A stretch of 64,000 nucleotides of DNA from Leptospira wolbachii serovar Codice str. CDC. GTDB taxonomy: Bacteria; Spirochaetota; Leptospiria; Leptospirales; Leptospiraceae. The notes under the pieces were generated by a model. It worked only from the letters and a program-made list of their open reading frames with translations, was not told the DNA's origin and did no database searches. The stretch is from the NCBI RefSeq assembly GCF_000332515.2, contig NZ_AOGZ02000008.1:62001-126000 (forward strand). The letters run 5' to 3'. Position 1 is the first letter of the stretch; every line of letters begins with the position of its first letter. The translations under genes and the position numbers were made by a program. Positions 11,369-21,712 of the stretch are shown piece by piece.

Positions 11369-12436
11369 ATGTGGCAGACGATCATTTATTCATTTGGTTT
11401 TTTTCTATTATTCTTCTTTAGTTGGGATGTGGACTTAAACCTAGTTCCAAACATCAGAGAAACTTGGGTTTGGAACAGTGAAGGAAGGTTCGGAACCACT
11501 TCTCCGAAAATTGGAGAAGACCCATTGAAAACCATCAATGGATACAAAGTAGGGGGAAGGTATTATTCGTTTCGCACAGGAAAATTTCCTGAGATCGATC
11601 CTAAGTATTTGGTCGACTTTCCTTTACTTGCCAATGGGTATCTATTGTACGAAAAGATTGGAGATGAGGTGGATTTTTTCTCTGACTCAGGGGAGCTTTT
11701 CTGGAAAAAACCAATCAATTCTTATCCACGGAGTGGATACTTTGCATCTCCCGTTTTGTATTTATCCGGTGATAATAACACGGTGTTTCTCATGGATGAA
11801 AGTGGGAACAGGGTCGGTAAATCGGAGTTAAACGGAAGATTTTTAACAGATTACCAATTTGATTCTAAAAACAAAGGTGTAATCGTTCTCTTTTCTGGTG
11901 GCGAGTTGTATCGGTTAGACGAAAAAGGAAATGTACTTTTTGAAAAGGAATTATCTAAAGATAAAAAGGATTCTTTTTTCAAGTCTGTTTCTCTATCTCC
12001 CGATGGAAAATTTTCCTCTATCCATTATTCCTTGTTAGATAAAGATTTTGTTGAAGTATTAGATGAGGCAGGAGAAACGGTGGAAGAGTTTTCTCTTCCT
12101 AAGTTCTATCCACATAAACTTTATTTTGTTACTGGAAATGATGGTTCTGTGATTTTTAATTTACCTGATTCTTTGGTATTTTACAAGGATGGAAAGTTGG
12201 TTTGGGAAAAAACCAAATCCAAACTCGGTGGGGTATACCAATCCATTTTTAATATGGACTCAATTTACGTGGCTGTTACCGAATCAGAAATGCAAATTTA
12301 TAATACTAAAGGAAATTTGATTCGTTCCAAACGAATTCCCCCATCAGAGTTACCTGTTCGGTTCTTTCCCGGAAAAACAAGTTCGGCGTTTTACATGCAG
12401 TCGAAATCGGATTTGATTCAGTTTCAAATATTTTAA
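11369..12436 (+). CDS. Membrane-anchored beta-propeller-like protein, unknown function
   Basis: A 355-residue protein with one N-terminal hydrophobic helix (about residues 4-20: IYSFGFFLLFFFSW), then a long beta-rich region. Repeated short elements such as DESGNRVGK, DEKGNVLFEKEL, DEAGETVEEF and NTKGNLIRSK recur about every 40 to 50 residues, as in PQQ/WD-type propellers. No catalytic motif is visible. It is probably an anchored or exported scaffold. It ends the long + strand series; its stop is 13 bases from the end of the convergent receiver gene, with no obvious terminator between. Confidence 0.7.
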   Translation: MWQTIIYSFGFFLLFFFSWDVDLNLVPNIRETWVWNSEGRFGTTSPKIGEDPLKTINGYKVGGRYYSFRTGKFPEIDPKYLVDFPLLANGYLLYEKIGDEVDFFSDSGELFWKKPINSYPRSGYFASPVLYLSGDNNTVFLMDESGNRVGKSELNGRFLTDYQFDSKNKGVIVLFSGGELYRLDEKGNVLFEKELSKDKKDSFFKSVSLSPDGKFSSIHYSLLDKDFVEVLDEAGETVEEFSLPKFYPHKLYFVTGNDGSVIFNLPDSLVFYKDGKLVWEKTKSKLGGVYQSIFNMDSIYVAVTESEMQIYNTKGNLIRSKRIPPSELPVRFFPGKTSSAFYMQSKSDLIQFQIF

Positions 12437-12449
12437 AGGTTTTAATGTC

Positions 12450-13466
12450 CTAAGAGTTGGTTTTCGATTTTGAATCTACTTCATAAATAGAAAGTGATTT
12501 AAAACCAGTGCGTCCTTCTCTGTTGATCATCGCTATGGTTTCAGTGCACACTCCTGGTTCAATGTTGAAAATCAGTTGGTCAGAGATTTCCCGGCAAATA
12601 TAAAGTCCACGGCCATGACTATCTTCTAGTCCCTTTGGAAAACCTGTAGAATCATCGATACTAATATGTCGATCTAACCTATGTAAAATTTCTTCTTTTC
12701 TAAGAGACCCAAACTGGTCGCGAACGACAATAAAAATCGTACTTTCTGTTGCACCATATCCAATTAAGAAATAATCGTCAGGCATCAGTTGGATATTATC
12801 GAGGGGAACCACCATATCATGACTTGGAATTTCAAATTGGTATTTGTATTCTCCTTCGTGAGTGCGAGGAGCACGAATCATAGCATTGGAAGTTAATTCC
12901 TCTAACACTTGTTGGATGGCTTTCGGGGCCCCTAATTGGATTAGGTTTTTTGAGATTTTACCGCAAAGAATGGATCTGTCTTGGTCTGATTTAATTTGTT
13001 TGTAAATGATTCCGTTTGATGGAGCTTCTTCAAACTCGCTATTAAAATTGTCGCTATAAACTTTGAAATCATTCGAAAAATATTTTTCTATTCCGAAAAT
13101 ATCTTTGGAAAGAAGTTTCTCTACCATTACTTCGATTAGGTGGATATCTAAAAAACTATATTTGGGAATGATGTTCCAAATGTGAAGATCTTTAGCATAT
13201 TTAATATATTCGTTGATATTGTAAGCAGTCATCAGTGCATAAAGTACATGAGGAAATTCTTTTTGGATAAGTTTGACTAAGTCAATTCCCGACTTACCGG
13301 GAAGCCGGATGTCTGTAATCGTTAAATCAATTTTTTCGTTCGTTAGATACCAAACTGCTTCTTCGAAATGTTCAGCACCAAATACGTTATATTTTGTACT
13401 GAGTAAATCCATAATCGCTTCGCGAATAGAATGGATGTCTTCAACAATAAGGATTGATTTTTTCAT
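12450..13466 (-). CDS. Response regulator with C-terminal GHKL ATPase-like domain
   Basis: A 338-residue protein. Residues 1-125 are a CheY-like receiver with acidic pocket VED, phospho-acceptor D52 ([12 protein letters not shown]) and conserved T near residue 79 (ALMTAYN). A linker leads to an HATPase_c-type domain with an N-box-like EELTSNAM near residue 190 and a [11 protein letters not shown]2-like box near residue 285. No DNA-binding or HisKA domain is seen, so output is likely through the ATPase-like domain, as in anti-sigma or SpoIIAB-like proteins; that is inference. Its start overlaps the stop of the kinase gene by four bases, so the two probably form a pair. Confidence 0.82.
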   Translation of the reverse strand: MKKSILIVEDIHSIREAIMDLLSTKYNVFGAEHFEEAVWYLTNEKIDLTITDIRLPGKSGIDLVKLIQKEFPHVLYALMTAYNINEYIKYAKDLHIWNIIPKYSFLDIHLIEVMVEKLLSKDIFGIEKYFSNDFKVYSDNFNSEFEEAPSNGIIYKQIKSDQDRSILCGKISKNLIQLGAPKAIQQVLEELTSNAMIRAPRTHEGEYKYQFEIPSHDMVVPLDNIQLMPDDYFLIGYGATESTIFIVVRDQFGSLRKEEILHRLDRHISIDDSTGFPKGLEDSHGRGLYICREISDQLIFNIEPGVCTETIAMINREGRTGFKSLSIYEVDSKSKTNS

Positions 13467-14608
13467 GGATTTTGCTCCGTGATATCGTTGGTAAGAGGAA
13501 AGGAAATGGTGAAGCGAGTTTTTTGTTCTACGGACTTCACTGAAATATTACCATCATGTTCTTTGACAATGGAGTGACAAATGGAGAGGCCAAGTCCCGT
13601 GCCTGTTCCCGATTTATTGCTTGTGAAAAAGGGATCAAAAATCTTTTGTATGATGGCATCGGGAATTCCACCTGCATTGTCTTCCACGATGATATGAAGC
13701 CAGTTTTTTGTTTTTCGTAGTTCTATAGAGATTTCGCCCGGTCTATAATCAAATGCCTGTAGTGAGTTGCGAAATAAGTTCATAAACAAACGTTCCATCT
13801 TTCCTGGATGAAAAGGGAATTGGTATTCATAGTCACAGGAGATTCGCCAAACAATGTTTTTACTCAAGTGGGGATAAAGACGAATCACTGTATCTTTGGC
13901 ACGGTTGATGGTTTCAACAATATCACCAAGAGTTACTTTGACTTTATCTGTTTTTGCAAAAGAAATGATATCCGATACGATGATGGCAGCTCTAGAAATA
14001 TCATTTTTAATCATATCCAACCGTTTTTCAATTTGTTCTGGAGGTTGGTTTTGCCAATTAGCCTTCAGGTTTTGTAATGTTAAACTAATCCCCGTTAAGG
14101 GGTTATTTAATTCGTGGGCAATCCCGGAAATTAAGATTCCAAGCGAGGCAAGGTTACGCATCCGAAAGGATTCTTCTTCTTTGTCTCTTTGTTTGGTAAC
14201 ATCCGAGATTTTTTCCACCATCCAGAATAGATCTTCTTGTTTAGGGTAGGGATAAAATTCGAGTAGGAGTGTTTGTTTTTTATCTTCGGAGCGAAAAAAG
14301 ATCTCTCTTGTGATCGGAGTGGAGTAGGTTTGGTTTTTGTCCTTGGGTTTGACGTTAATTTTGGGGCAGTAAGGACAGATGTCGCTGCGCTGGTAAAGCA
14401 CTTCGTAACATTTACGATCTAGAAGTTCATCGTATTTATTGTTTTTGGCAAAGAGGATAGTTGCAAGGTTAGCTCTCTGGATATTAAAATCGGAGTCAAT
14501 GAGAACCAGCGGGTCTTGAACCACATCATAAATGGCTTCCAGTTCTCGGGCTTTTTCTGCCACTTTTTCAACAGAGGCAGAATCATTACTTTGCGAGTTC
14601 CCTGACAA
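13463..14608 (-). CDS. PAS-domain sensor histidine kinase
   Basis: A 381-residue soluble kinase. Residues 20-145 form a PAS domain with a cysteine group (CYEV near 68 and CPYC near 78-81), which may bind metal or be redox sensitive. The HisKA H-box is GIAHELNNP with H165, followed by a normal-length DHp hairpin. The HATPase domain has N-box [11 protein letters not shown]1 EDNAGGIP and G2 [10 protein letters not shown]. No membrane helix is present. Its stop overlaps the start of the receiver-ATPase gene, its likely partner. It sits two bases downstream of the exported protein gene in the glycolysis-secG series. Confidence 0.9.
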   Translation of the reverse strand: MSGNSQSNDSASVEKVAEKARELEAIYDVVQDPLVLIDSDFNIQRANLATILFAKNNKYDELLDRKCYEVLYQRSDICPYCPKINVKPKDKNQTYSTPITREIFFRSEDKKQTLLLEFYPYPKQEDLFWMVEKISDVTKQRDKEEESFRMRNLASLGILISGIAHELNNPLTGISLTLQNLKANWQNQPPEQIEKRLDMIKNDISRAAIIVSDIISFAKTDKVKVTLGDIVETINRAKDTVIRLYPHLSKNIVWRISCDYEYQFPFHPGKMERLFMNLFRNSLQAFDYRPGEISIELRKTKNWLHIIVEDNAGGIPDAIIQKIFDPFFTSNKSGTGTGLGLSICHSIVKEHDGNISVKSVEQKTRFTISFPLTNDITEQNP

Positions 14609-14610
14609 AA

Positions 14611-15279
14611 TTAGTATCCCAAAGATTGGTTCAATTGTTTGAACATGGACTTTTGATTTTTATTCCCACCTGTTTTTTGTAAGGCGGAGATAGATGCCAG
14701 TTGGCTATGAAAGTCTAAAAGGAATTTAATATAAAAATCCTTTTTGAAATCATTACGTTCTCCTTTGATTTCATCATTACGAAGAGAAGAGAGTGGAAAA
14801 CTATCTGATCCATCAAGGCCTGAAAAACTAATCACCATATCATTTAGTGATGTATCCAAAGGGGACGTATCCGAGATTTTAGTTTTTGTTTTTTGTTCGA
14901 TTTCTGTATCTTCAGTGACCACTAAAACTTCCACCTTAGAAAGAACCGATCCATTGAATTCTAGGAGGATGGATTTTTCTTCAGAATGTTTGATTCGGTT
15001 TTTATTTTGTGGGTCTGGATCTACTTTGTATTTACGAATGCGAATGCCCGTCCTATTGGGATAGGTTCCAATAAAACTGATTGTAGTGTTTGCGGGTAAG
15101 GAAGTGAGATGTTCGTAGGTAAGAAGATCCCTGGCTTTAGCGATCTCTCGGTAAAGGCTAAGGATTTCCTTATCTAATCTACTTTCTTTTTCGGAAATCT
15201 CAGTCTCTGCAAAAAGACTAAGATTTAGCGAGAAAAAACTAAGGAGTAGTAGGAGCCGGTACTTCGGAAGGTGTTCCAT
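14611..15279 (-). CDS. Exported protein, unknown function
   Basis: A 222-residue protein with a clear signal peptide ([20 protein letters not shown], cleavage probably after LFA). The mature part is charged and rich in Lys, Glu and Ser, with a predicted helix at the start and several beta segments. I recognise no family. The start overlaps the 3' end of secG by 41 bases, and the overlapping piece encodes the signal peptide in one frame and the acidic, proline-rich SecG tail in the other. The next gene is two bases away. Confidence 0.75.
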   Translation of the reverse strand: MEHLPKYRLLLLLSFFSLNLSLFAETEISEKESRLDKEILSLYREIAKARDLLTYEHLTSLPANTTISFIGTYPNRTGIRIRKYKVDPDPQNKNRIKHSEEKSILLEFNGSVLSKVEVLVVTEDTEIEQKTKTKISDTSPLDTSLNDMVISFSGLDGSDSFPLSSLRNDEIKGERNDFKKDFYIKFLLDFHSQLASISALQKTGGNKNQKSMFKQLNQSLGY

Positions 15280-15571
15280 CAGTTTCTACCGGAGCTTCTA
15301 AACTTGGTTCTAGATCGGGAACTAAAACTTCGTCTTTTTTAGCGAATACAAAAGAAAGTGCCAAAGAGAGGACGATGAAAAGAATCGCTGCCACTCTAGT
15401 GGTTTTTGTCATCACGTCAGCAGTAGATGCTCCAAATACTGATTGGCTCGCGGTGGATCCACCTAACATTCCAGCACTTCCGCCTTTTCCAGTTTGGATC
15501 ATGACGAGAAGGATAAGAAAGAGTGAAAGTAGAATAAAAAGTGTGAGGATGGTTCCTGCAAAAAATCCCAT
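15239..15571 (-). CDS. secG: Preprotein translocase subunit SecG
   Basis: A 110-residue membrane protein, the auxiliary subunit of the SecYEG channel. Two hydrophobic helices (residues 5-25 and 58-78) flank the conserved cytoplasmic loop [14 protein letters not shown] followed by SQSVFG. A proline- and threonine-rich acidic tail extends beyond the core. It follows tpiA by about nine bases, and the tpiA-secG adjacency is common in bacteria. Confidence 0.93.
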   Translation of the reverse strand: MGFFAGTILTLFILLSLFLILLVMIQTGKGGSAGMLGGSTASQSVFGASTADVMTKTTRVAAILFIVLSLALSFVFAKKDEVLVPDLEPSLEAPVETDGTPSEVPAPTTP

Positions 15572-15580
15572 AGTGTTTCC

Positions 15581-16330
15581 TTATTTCAAAAGTCCTAAAA
15601 ATGAATCTAATTTTTGACTAGCTCCCCCTACGAGGCCACCGTCTATGTTTGGTTTGGTGAGTAGATCTTTGATATTGTCCGGTTTTACCGAACCACCATA
15701 GAGAATTTGAATTTTCTCAGCGATCGAACTGGCACCTACAAATAAATTACCGATTTCCTTACGGATAAAGGCATGTGCTTCTTCTGCTTCCACGGGAGTT
15801 GCTACTTTTCCTGTTCCAATAGCCCAAACGGGTTCATAAGCAATCACAAGATTTGCGAATAGGTCGCTTGTAATGTCTTTGAGTCCTTTTTTAATTTGGT
15901 CTTCTAACACAGTAAAGGTGTTTCCTTTTTCTCTTTCTGCCCAGGTTTCCCCCACGCAGTACACCACTCGGAGGCCCGCTTTTAAAAAGTAGGAAATCTT
16001 CGCATTATCAAACTCGGAAGTTTCTCCAAGGAATTGTCGTCTTTCGGAGTGACCCACAAGAACGGTGGTAATCCCAAGCTCCGCCAGTTGTGTAGGTGAG
16101 ATCTCTCCCGTCATCGCAGTGAGTCCCGATTGGTAAGCATTTTGTGCCCCCACGATGAGTTTGGATCCTTCGGCAATTCCCGCAACAGTCTCCAAGTGTA
16201 GAGCACTTGGGAAAACCATCACTTCATGAGTCGATGAGTCACTCGCAGAAACCAAACCTTTGGTGATGGTAACTGCTTCCGCCAATGTCAAATTCATCTT
16301 CCAATTTCCAGCAATGATCTTCTTTCTCAT
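15581..16330 (-). CDS. tpiA: Triosephosphate isomerase
   Basis: A 249-residue TIM-barrel glycolytic enzyme interconverting dihydroxyacetone phosphate and glyceraldehyde 3-phosphate. The start is taken at ATG 16330 ([13 protein letters not shown]) rather than an in-frame codon 36 bases upstream, because it matches the family N-terminus and lies one base after the pgk stop. Catalytic K (NWKMN), H (GHSERR) and E ([12 protein letters not shown]) are all present, as is the phosphate-binding YGGSVKP. It belongs to the gap-pgk-tpiA cluster. Confidence 0.97.
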   Translation of the reverse strand: MRKKIIAGNWKMNLTLAEAVTITKGLVSASDSSTHEVMVFPSALHLETVAGIAEGSKLIVGAQNAYQSGLTAMTGEISPTQLAELGITTVLVGHSERRQFLGETSEFDNAKISYFLKAGLRVVYCVGETWAEREKGNTFTVLEDQIKKGLKDITSDLFANLVIAYEPVWAIGTGKVATPVEAEEAHAFIRKEIGNLFVGASSIAEKIQILYGGSVKPDNIKDLLTKPNIDGGLVGGASQKLDSFLGLLK

Positions 16331-16331
16331 C

Positions 16332-17522
16332 TTATTTTTCTTCCTTAGGGAGTAAACATTGTACACCAGGTAGTGTTCGTCCTTCTAAAAATTCTAAGGA
16401 AGCACCACCACCAGTGGAAATATGAGTGATTTTGTCTGCCACACCCGCTTTGTTCACAGCGGCAATGGAATCCCCACCACCCACAACCGTTTTGGCCTTG
16501 GATTTACTGATGGCTTTGGCAATTTCGATGGTTCCTTTGGAGAATTTATCCATCTCAAACACACCCATAGGCCCGTTCCAGAGAATAGTTTTGGCTTCTT
16601 TGATTGCCTTTACATAATTGTCGATGGTTTTAGGCCCAATGTCCATTCCCATCCAACCATCCAAAATTCCCATTTTGTCTACGGATTTCGTTTTAGCGTT
16701 AGGATCAAAAGCATCCGCAATGACATGGTCGATCGGGATTTGGAGGTCGACTCCTTGGACTCCCGCTCTGTCGATGAGTTGGAATGCTTGGGATTCAAAG
16801 TCCGGTTCCACAAGGGATTTTCCCACGGGAACGGCTCTGGATTTGAGAAAGGTATAGGCCATTCCCCCGCCAATGAGCAGGTGGTCTACCTTCTCGAGAA
16901 GGTTTTTTAAAATAGCAAATTTAGAACTGACTTTGGAGCCGCCAACAATCGCCACAAAAGGGCGTTCGGGGCGAGCAAGGAGGCTACTCAAAACTTCGAT
17001 TTCTTTACGCATCAGAAGTCCCGCAAAAGCGGGCAGTATGTGTGCCACACCTTCTGTGGAGGCATGGGCACGGTGAGCTGTCCCGAAGGCATCGTTCACA
17101 TAGACATCCGCTAATTTGGCCAGTTCTTTGCAGAAACCGGCCGCATTCTCCTCTTCTTCTTTATGGAAACGAAGATTTTCTAAAAGTAGGATTTCTCCTT
17201 CACCGAGTGCGTTCGTCATCTTCACCACGTCAGGTCCAATCACAGATTCAGAGAAACTGACTTTGGTTTTGACGAGTGTAGCGAGAACATCAAACACCGG
17301 TTTCATGGAATATTTGGCCTCAGGGCCGCCTTTGGGGCGACCTAAGTGACTTCCAAGAATGATCTTTGCCCCTTTGGAAATCAGTAACTCCAAAGTGGGA
17401 AGGGTTTTTTCAATCCGAGTTTTGTCCGTGGCTTTGCCATTTTCGACAGGGACATTGAAGTCCACACGAACAAAGACTCGTTTTCCTTTTAGATTTTGTT
17501 CTTCTAGAAGAGGTAATTTCAT
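16332..17522 (-). CDS. pgk: Phosphoglycerate kinase
   Basis: A 396-residue two-lobe glycolytic kinase transferring phosphate from 1,3-bisphosphoglycerate to ADP. The start is set at ATG 17522 ([25 protein letters not shown]), the normal N-terminus, which is one base after the gap stop; an upstream frame extension of 23 codons overlaps gap and is discarded. Signature [12 protein letters not shown], substrate residues in GSHLGRPKG and the C-terminal nucleotide motif [11 protein letters not shown] with [12 protein letters not shown] are intact. Confidence 0.97.
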   Translation of the reverse strand: MKLPLLEEQNLKGKRVFVRVDFNVPVENGKATDKTRIEKTLPTLELLISKGAKIILGSHLGRPKGGPEAKYSMKPVFDVLATLVKTKVSFSESVIGPDVVKMTNALGEGEILLLENLRFHKEEEENAAGFCKELAKLADVYVNDAFGTAHRAHASTEGVAHILPAFAGLLMRKEIEVLSSLLARPERPFVAIVGGSKVSSKFAILKNLLEKVDHLLIGGGMAYTFLKSRAVPVGKSLVEPDFESQAFQLIDRAGVQGVDLQIPIDHVIADAFDPNAKTKSVDKMGILDGWMGMDIGPKTIDNYVKAIKEAKTILWNGPMGVFEMDKFSKGTIEIAKAISKSKAKTVVGGGDSIAAVNKAGVADKITHISTGGGASLEFLEGRTLPGVQCLLPKEEK

Positions 17523-17523
17523 C

Positions 17524-18540
<1,017 letters not shown>

Positions 18541-18649
18541 CTAAAAGGCTCGTATCTAGAGATGAAACGATTTTTTAATTACAGAATTTCGAATTCGGGG
18601 TCTCTGTCACTCATTTTAAGACCTAAAGGTGCGTAGAAGCCTTAAGAAA

Positions 18650-18679
18650 TTGAGATTTTCTCACTCGCCTGCCTATAAT
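18650..18679 (+). promoter_or_regulatory. Candidate sigma-70-type promoter on + strand
   Basis: TTGAGA at 18650-18655 and a perfect TATAAT at 18674-18679 are separated by 18 bases. Transcription would start near 18686 and run away from gap into the intergenic region. No protein gene is on this strand downstream before the convergent gene ending at 18836, so the promoter would drive a non-coding transcript. Confidence 0.5.
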
Positions 18680-18685
18680 TGCCAA

Positions 18686-18829
18686 TAGTATCCGGCCTAT
18701 TGATTCTCTATGACCAAGGATGGACTTGCGGATGAGAGCCCTGACGGGCAAGGGGTGAATCAAAAGTTTAGGTTTAGTTCCTTCTGTTTGGCAGTCCGTT
18801 CCGAGGAAGGCAGTGGATCCAATTTTTTT
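18686..18829 (+). ncRNA. Candidate small RNA, about 145 nt
   Basis: The segment between the TTGAGA/TATAAT promoter and a seven-T tract at 18823-18829 could be a small RNA. It contains CTTGC...GCAAG arms with an inner CCC-TGAC-GGG hairpin around 18725-18752 and alternative pairings CCTTC/GAAGG near 18780-18810. It did not match 4.5S RNA, RNase P, tmRNA or any riboswitch that I could recognise by eye. A 6S-like RNA cannot be excluded. This call is inference from sequence signals only. Confidence 0.35.
18788..18829 (+). terminator. Possible intrinsic terminator of the candidate small RNA
   Basis: TTGG (18788-18791) and TCC (18795-18797) can pair with GGA (18815-18817) and CCAA (18819-18822), with small bulges, directly followed by seven T residues. 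An inner TTCC/GGAA pairing may extend the stem. The stem is imperfect, so confidence is limited. The T tract is on the + strand only, so it does not serve the minus-strand gene ending at 18836. Confidence 0.35.
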
Positions 18830-18835
18830 CGGGGT

Positions 18836-19348
18836 TTACCTTTGGTCCTTACTACCTAATCGTTGTTTGTTTTGGTCATATAACCCTATCAGTAATTTGT
18901 CTCCGTCGGTATTACCTTCCCGAAAACGGATTCCCGCATATTTGGCTTCGCTATAAAGATCCCCGTCCCCCTCTTGGAAAAAATAGGACTCAGCACCTAT
19001 TTTTAGGTCATAATCACTTCGGTAGTATTGCAAACAAAATTCGGAAACTTTTAGGTCAGTAAAAGAAGATTGTAACCGAACGGGCATTAACACATCTTCT
19101 TGGATCTGGAAAACTAAACATCCTCTGTTTGGTGCTTTTGCATTTTCTTCTCTTTCCAAAAGACTCCAGTCATAATTTAGAATCATATAGTCGCCTTGGA
19201 ATAAGGACCTTGGGTCTTTGGGGAGAAGAGGCAGGAAAACCAATCGGCCATTGTTACGGATTGTTTCTTTTTTTATGACAGCCTGAGTGAGAAAGCCAAA
19301 TAACAAAAGTAAGTTGATTGTGAGAAGGACGGTTATTTTCTCTTTCAT
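18836..19348 (-). CDS. GDYXXLXY-domain membrane protein
   Basis: A 170-residue protein with one N-terminal membrane helix (about residues 6-24) and a periplasmic part carrying the name-giving motif GDYMILNY near residue 52, followed by the charged D/E-rich domain typical of the family. Function is unknown for the family. These proteins are often encoded next to DUF4401 and DUF2157 membrane proteins, as here. Its start overlaps the DUF4401 stop by four bases. It ends the five-gene minus-strand operon. Confidence 0.85.
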   Translation of the reverse strand: MKEKITVLLTINLLLLFGFLTQAVIKKETIRNNGRLVFLPLLPKDPRSLFQGDYMILNYDWSLLEREENAKAPNRGCLVFQIQEDVLMPVRLQSSFTDLKVSEFCLQYYRSDYDLKIGAESYFFQEGDGDLYSEAKYAGIRFREGNTDGDKLLIGLYDQNKQRLGSKDQR

Positions 19349-20283
19349 CTTTTTTTACCCATGGGGGAGAAACGTAAACAAAAATAAGCAAAGAAAAACA
19401 GAAGTGAGGATCCTAACATCATTTTGGATTTTTCAAAAAGGGTTGTCTCTAGGTCATAATAGAACGCAAAATAAAATAGAAGAAGAGAAAACCAGGCCAA
19501 GTAGGAAAGGAAATTGTATCCTCTCACAAACCCAATGAGGATGAGAAAAAAAGAAGCAATGATTCCGGGAGTTCCGAGTGTTGGGAAAAAAATAAGACCA
19601 TAAAAAAGAATTACGCATCCCACTGTCAGGAGATTGGTTTTAGAGCTAAGTTCTTTGTAAAATAAAAGGCATCCTGTAAAATAGAAAACCAAGGATTGAA
19701 ACTCTGAAATTTGCGGACTTTGTTTTAATTCTGGAAAAAAAGAAAAACCAGCCAAACAAAGTAGAGAGATACTCAGAGAGTAAGGTAGGCTTTCGAAGTT
19801 TTCTTTTATATTTTTAGGATATGTGTAAAAGTATAATAAAAACAAACAAACTGTTGTTAATAAAGGGATAAAAAATAGAATTTTGTATTCATAAAGCAAT
19901 ACTCCTGAAAACACAAAAACCAAAATGGGGGATAAAAACCTTTGGATGGGGCTGGATACTAGAAAAAAGAAACCTAACTGAAAACAGATGATAGTCCAAA
20001 GAAGAGAAGTATCTTCTGGTTTAAAAACTTGATTCACACCAAAGAGAAACAAAACAAAACCTTGGTTTAAAAAAGAAAAAATCACAGGTCCTAAACTCCG
20101 TTTTTTACCATCTTTGGAGAAAAAGGAAAGGATAGAGACTAGGATCATGACAGTGAAACCTAAAAAAAGATTTACATGTTCGTTGTTTAGAAGGCCAAGG
20201 ACAACCAAACAAAGTAGAAAAAATCCTCCAGCGAGAAGGGATCCAAAAAAACTTAAAAGTTCAATGTACCAAGGAGATATCAT
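19345..20283 (-). CDS. DUF4401-type polytopic membrane protein
   Basis: A 312-residue, very hydrophobic protein with about ten predicted membrane helices and short loops. The N-terminal SPWYIELLSFFGSLLAGGFFL resembles DUF4401 proteins, and assignment is supported by the neighbours (DUF2157 upstream, GDYXXLXY downstream). No catalytic motif is visible. Four-base overlaps with both neighbours point to coupled translation and probably a shared complex. Confidence 0.75.
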   Translation of the reverse strand: MISPWYIELLSFFGSLLAGGFFLLCLVVLGLLNNEHVNLFLGFTVMILVSILSFFSKDGKKRSLGPVIFSFLNQGFVLFLFGVNQVFKPEDTSLLWTIICFQLGFFFLVSSPIQRFLSPILVFVFSGVLLYEYKILFFIPLLTTVCLFLLYFYTYPKNIKENFESLPYSLSISLLCLAGFSFFPELKQSPQISEFQSLVFYFTGCLLFYKELSSKTNLLTVGCVILFYGLIFFPTLGTPGIIASFFLILIGFVRGYNFLSYLAWFSLLLFYFAFYYDLETTLFEKSKMMLGSSLLFFFAYFCLRFSPMGKKR

Positions 20284-21188
20284 GTTTTGCCTTCTTCAGT
20301 AGGTTGTGACTTTCGTAGGCTTTGGAGGTGCGAAACCGCCCAAACGGTATAACCTGTGATCAAAAGGGCAAAAAGTAAAAAACTTACACCCGAACTATAG
20401 CTCCAAATTTGAAAAAGTTCCATTATTTTTAGAAAGATTTGTCCGAGTCCAAAGAGTAAAATAAGTGTTAGGTTTAAGAGTCGGAACCGAACCCATCTGT
20501 AGTAATAATAATAAAAACCGTAAAAAATAAGCGGAACAAGGATTTGGTAGAATTCATTATTTAGGGAAGATCCGTTTTCTTCTGATACCCACATTAGACT
20601 CAAAACCGCAGAATGAAGGAAGGAAAGGGCAATGGTAAGTCCGAGTCCCGAAAGAAACGATTTTGTTTTTGGAGAAAACCGATCGGTTTGGAACCAATCA
20701 AAACAGATCATTGTCACACCAAAGAGAAGTGAGGTGATACTATATAAAACATGAGATCCATTTCCCTCTACTTGCTCGGAATACAAATAGACAGTAACAG
20801 CACAAAGGATCATCCATAGACCTGTCACTACACCCGATCGCGAAACTGGAATTAAGAGAAGTGTGAGTGCCGACCAACCGAAAAAAAGATCATAAACATC
20901 GGCCCCTGTTTGGTAAATTTGACCAAAAACAAGGAGTGCCGAACCAGTGAGAAAAAAAATAAGGGTAAGACCAATTTCGAAATAGAGTGATTTTTTCCGG
21001 AATAAAATGGTGAAAAGATAGGCGATGAGGTTGAGCGACCCAACTAGTCCGAGTTTGGTGAATCTGTCCAAATGGTTCCAATTGAAGGCTACTAGGAAAA
21101 AGATTCCTGAGAGGAAAAGGGCCGTTCCAATCAGTAGTAAAGTGGATTCAAAAAACCGAACCCACTCTTCTACGCTCCTCTTTACCAT
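20280..21188 (-). CDS. DUF2157-type polytopic membrane protein
   Basis: A 302-residue protein with about nine membrane helices. The first helices contain GIFFLVAFNWNHLDRFTKLG, the kind of AxNWxxLxxxxKL pattern seen in DUF2157 proteins. Function is unknown. The start overlaps the stop of the signal peptidase-like gene by seven bases, and the stop overlaps the DUF4401 start by four. The strict coupling suggests fixed stoichiometry among the three membrane proteins. Confidence 0.78.
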   Translation of the reverse strand: MVKRSVEEWVRFFESTLLLIGTALFLSGIFFLVAFNWNHLDRFTKLGLVGSLNLIAYLFTILFRKKSLYFEIGLTLIFFLTGSALLVFGQIYQTGADVYDLFFGWSALTLLLIPVSRSGVVTGLWMILCAVTVYLYSEQVEGNGSHVLYSITSLLFGVTMICFDWFQTDRFSPKTKSFLSGLGLTIALSFLHSAVLSLMWVSEENGSSLNNEFYQILVPLIFYGFYYYYYRWVRFRLLNLTLILLFGLGQIFLKIMELFQIWSYSSGVSFLLFALLITGYTVWAVSHLQSLRKSQPTEEGKT

Positions 21189-21712
21189 AAGGTGGCAATT
21201 ACATGGCTTTCTTGCACTACGCCTAAAGTTCTAGAATCCACTCCCAGTTCTCTGTTATCAGCCAGCAAAAAAAACGATTTTTCTGGAACTGTCAGTTTTG
21301 GCATGTCATCGGATTCTGTTTTACCGGGAGGGATCATGGGAATGTCATTCGAAGCAGATTCAGGAAAACTTGTGGGATCAAGAAGGGTATCATTTCGAAA
21401 GACCATTCGCTTTTGCACATAGATCGTGTCTCCTGGTTTACCTACAATCCTTGCAATGAAAACCGACTTGGGATCGAGAGGAGAACGAACCAAAACAACA
21501 TCACCAATTCCCAACTGTTTGGATCGAAACATACGATTGAAGTAGGCTGTGGATCCATTTTTTAAGGTGGGTTCCATAAACTGGTTCACAACGTGAACAG
21601 GAGTGATGACGTAGTATTTGACTAAAATAGCAGAGATAAGTCCTACAACTAGGGGGATGAGAAATGCATATAACCTAGTTTTGAATGGTACTTTGTTTTT
21701 CGATTTAGACAT
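21182..21712 (-). CDS. Signal peptidase I-like protein lacking both catalytic residues
   Basis: A 176-residue S26-family protein with one membrane helix (residues 14-34). Box B, normally SMxPTL, reads F45-MEPTL, so the nucleophilic serine is phenylalanine (codon TTT, 21578-21580). Box D, normally with K in KRxxGxPGD, reads A87-RIVGKPGD, so the general-base lysine is alanine (GCA, 21452-21454). GDVVLVR and box E DNRELGVDSR are well kept. The fold is therefore likely intact while canonical peptidase chemistry is lost. It overlaps the chemoreceptor by eight bases and the DUF2157 gene by seven. It could be a binding or regulatory pseudoenzyme. Confidence 0.85.
   Translation of the reverse strand: MSKSKNKVPFKTRLYAFLIPLVVGLISAILVKYYVITPVHVVNQFMEPTLKNGSTAYFNRMFRSKQLGIGDVVLVRSPLDPKSVFIARIVGKPGDTIYVQKRMVFRNDTLLDPTSFPESASNDIPMIPPGKTESDDMPKLTVPEKSFFLLADNRELGVDSRTLGVVQESHVIATLW

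Noticed and set aside
16422..16910. 162-codon + strand open frame
   Set aside because: Antisense to pgk, with no homology seen and the other strand unambiguous.
18686..18829. 4.5S SRP RNA or RNase P RNA in the intergenic region
   Set aside because: The conserved GTCAGGTCCGGAAGGAAGCAGC-type loop (SRP) and GAGGAAAGTCC (RNase P) were not found, so neither was called.
18710..18859. 49-codon + frame inside the intergenic region
   Set aside because: No ribosome-binding site and overlaps the proposed terminator and the 3' end of a minus-strand gene; treated as chance.
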